From the NCBI GenBank assembly GCA_903858085.1, contig CAIOHJ010000262.1, positions 1 to 5,594 on the forward strand: a stretch of 5,594 nucleotides of DNA, read 5' to 3'. Origin of the DNA: an uncultured Chloroflexota bacterium (GTDB lineage Bacteria > Chloroflexota > Anaerolineae > Caldilineales > Caldilineaceae). This document shows positions 5,103-5,594 of the stretch, piece after piece (within the stretch, counting starts at the first letter, position 1; every line of letters begins with the position of its first letter). The notes beneath the pieces are model-generated. The model saw only the letters and a program-made list of their open reading frames with translations. It did not search any database and was not told the origin of the DNA. A program made the position numbers and the translations under genes.

Positions 5103-5594
5103 ATGGGACGCGCGCTCTATCCAGGCACTTTTGACCCGATTCACAACGGCCACATCGATATTGCCGTGCGGGCCAGCCTGCTGTTTGACCGGGTCGTTTT
5201 GGCGATCTACGATGCCCCTCCCAAAAAGCTGCTTTTTGACACGGCGGAACGGCTGCAGCTGGCACAGCAAGCCCTGGCCCACCTGCCCAACCTCGAGATC
5301 GTGACCTACAAAGGGCTGACCGTCGAATGCGCGCGCGATCAGAAGGCCGATGTGGTGGTGCGTGGCCTGCGCAATGTGGCAGACTTCGAGTACGAGCAAC
5401 AGATCGGCTGGGCCAACGGGGGCATGGCCCCTGAACTGGAGCTTTGCTGCCTTTTTTGCAGCAGCGACTACGCCTATTTGAGCGCCACCATTTTGAAAGA
5501 AGTGGCGAGTCTGGGCGGAGAATGCGGGGCCTGGGCCCCCGGACATGTGCTGGACGCGCTCGGACGCAAATTTGACCGCCCGCTCCGCAGCACA
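5103..5594 (+). CDS. coaD: Phosphopantetheine adenylyltransferase (3' end cut by window)
   Basis: 164 codons are open to the window end; family members are about 160-170 residues, so the stop should be just outside. CoaD adenylylates 4'-phosphopantetheine with ATP to make dephospho-CoA, the penultimate step of coenzyme A synthesis, in the cytoplasm. Motifs: YPGTFDPIHNGH (6-17), containing the (H/T)xGH nucleotidyltransferase signature as HNGH; PPKKLLF (39-45) with the conserved Lys; ERLQLA (49-54); GLTVECA (71-77); VVRGLR (85-90) followed by DFEYEQQ (94-100); and LSATILKEVA (126-135), standing for the usual ISS(S/T)xVKEIA. Oddities are Ala in place of the middle Ser of that last motif and three close cysteines (115, 116, 119) where homologues usually have a Glu-Thr-Val-Phe-Leu strand. 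It follows hemW by 24 bases and is probably cotranscribed. Confidence 0.95.
   Translation, partial: MGRALYPGTFDPIHNGHIDIAVRASLLFDRVVLAIYDAPPKKLLFDTAERLQLAQQALAHLPNLEIVTYKGLTVECARDQKADVVVRGLRNVADFEYEQQIGWANGGMAPELELCCLFCSSDYAYLSATILKEVASLGGECGAWAPGHVLDALGRKFDRPLRST

Overview
The window is GC-rich (about 60-65 % in the gene bodies; a hand count gives about 57 % in the first 300 bases) and densely coding. It holds four complete genes and two truncated by its ends. The gene content (PknB-type Ser/Thr kinase, an FHA domain fused to an OmpR-type winged helix, a large serine recombinase, HemW and CoaD) and the high GC suggest a Chloroflexota bacterium, possibly of the Caldilineae/Anaerolineae type. 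That placement is an inference from gene style, not a demonstrated assignment.

Layout. 1-308 (+): C-terminal end of a probable large serine recombinase. 305-1870 (+): a polytopic membrane protein with the Amt/Mep/Rh (ammonium transporter) fold, overlapping the recombinase stop by 4 bases (ATGA). 1893-2906 (-): a Hanks-type Ser/Thr kinase ending in a single transmembrane helix, convergent with the Amt-like gene. 2907-3111: divergent intergenic region with a good extended -10 promoter facing right. 3112-3810 (+): FHA plus winged-helix DNA-binding protein. 3867-5078 (+): hemW. 5103-5594 (+): coaD, still open at the right edge of the window.

How the genes may work together. The kinase and the FHA/winged-helix protein are divergent neighbours and form a natural pair: the kinase can phosphorylate threonines and the FHA domain reads phosphothreonine, so the second protein is probably a kinase-responsive transcription factor. 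This is conceptually like mycobacterial PknH/EmbR but with a different domain order. The kinase has no extracytoplasmic sensor domain. The adjacent Amt-like protein has lost the residues that line the ammonium pathway in true transporters (both pore histidines and other pore side chains are replaced) while keeping the fold and the structural aspartate. A speculative reading is that it is a non-canonical channel or membrane sensor associated with the kinase/FHA pair. This is the most interesting part of the window. hemW and coaD are housekeeping cofactor genes downstream, probably read in the same direction as the FHA gene and possibly in one transcript with it.

No rRNA, tRNA, CRISPR array, insertion-sequence ends or convincing intrinsic terminator was seen. 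The only stretch without a gene longer than 60 bases is 2907-3111.
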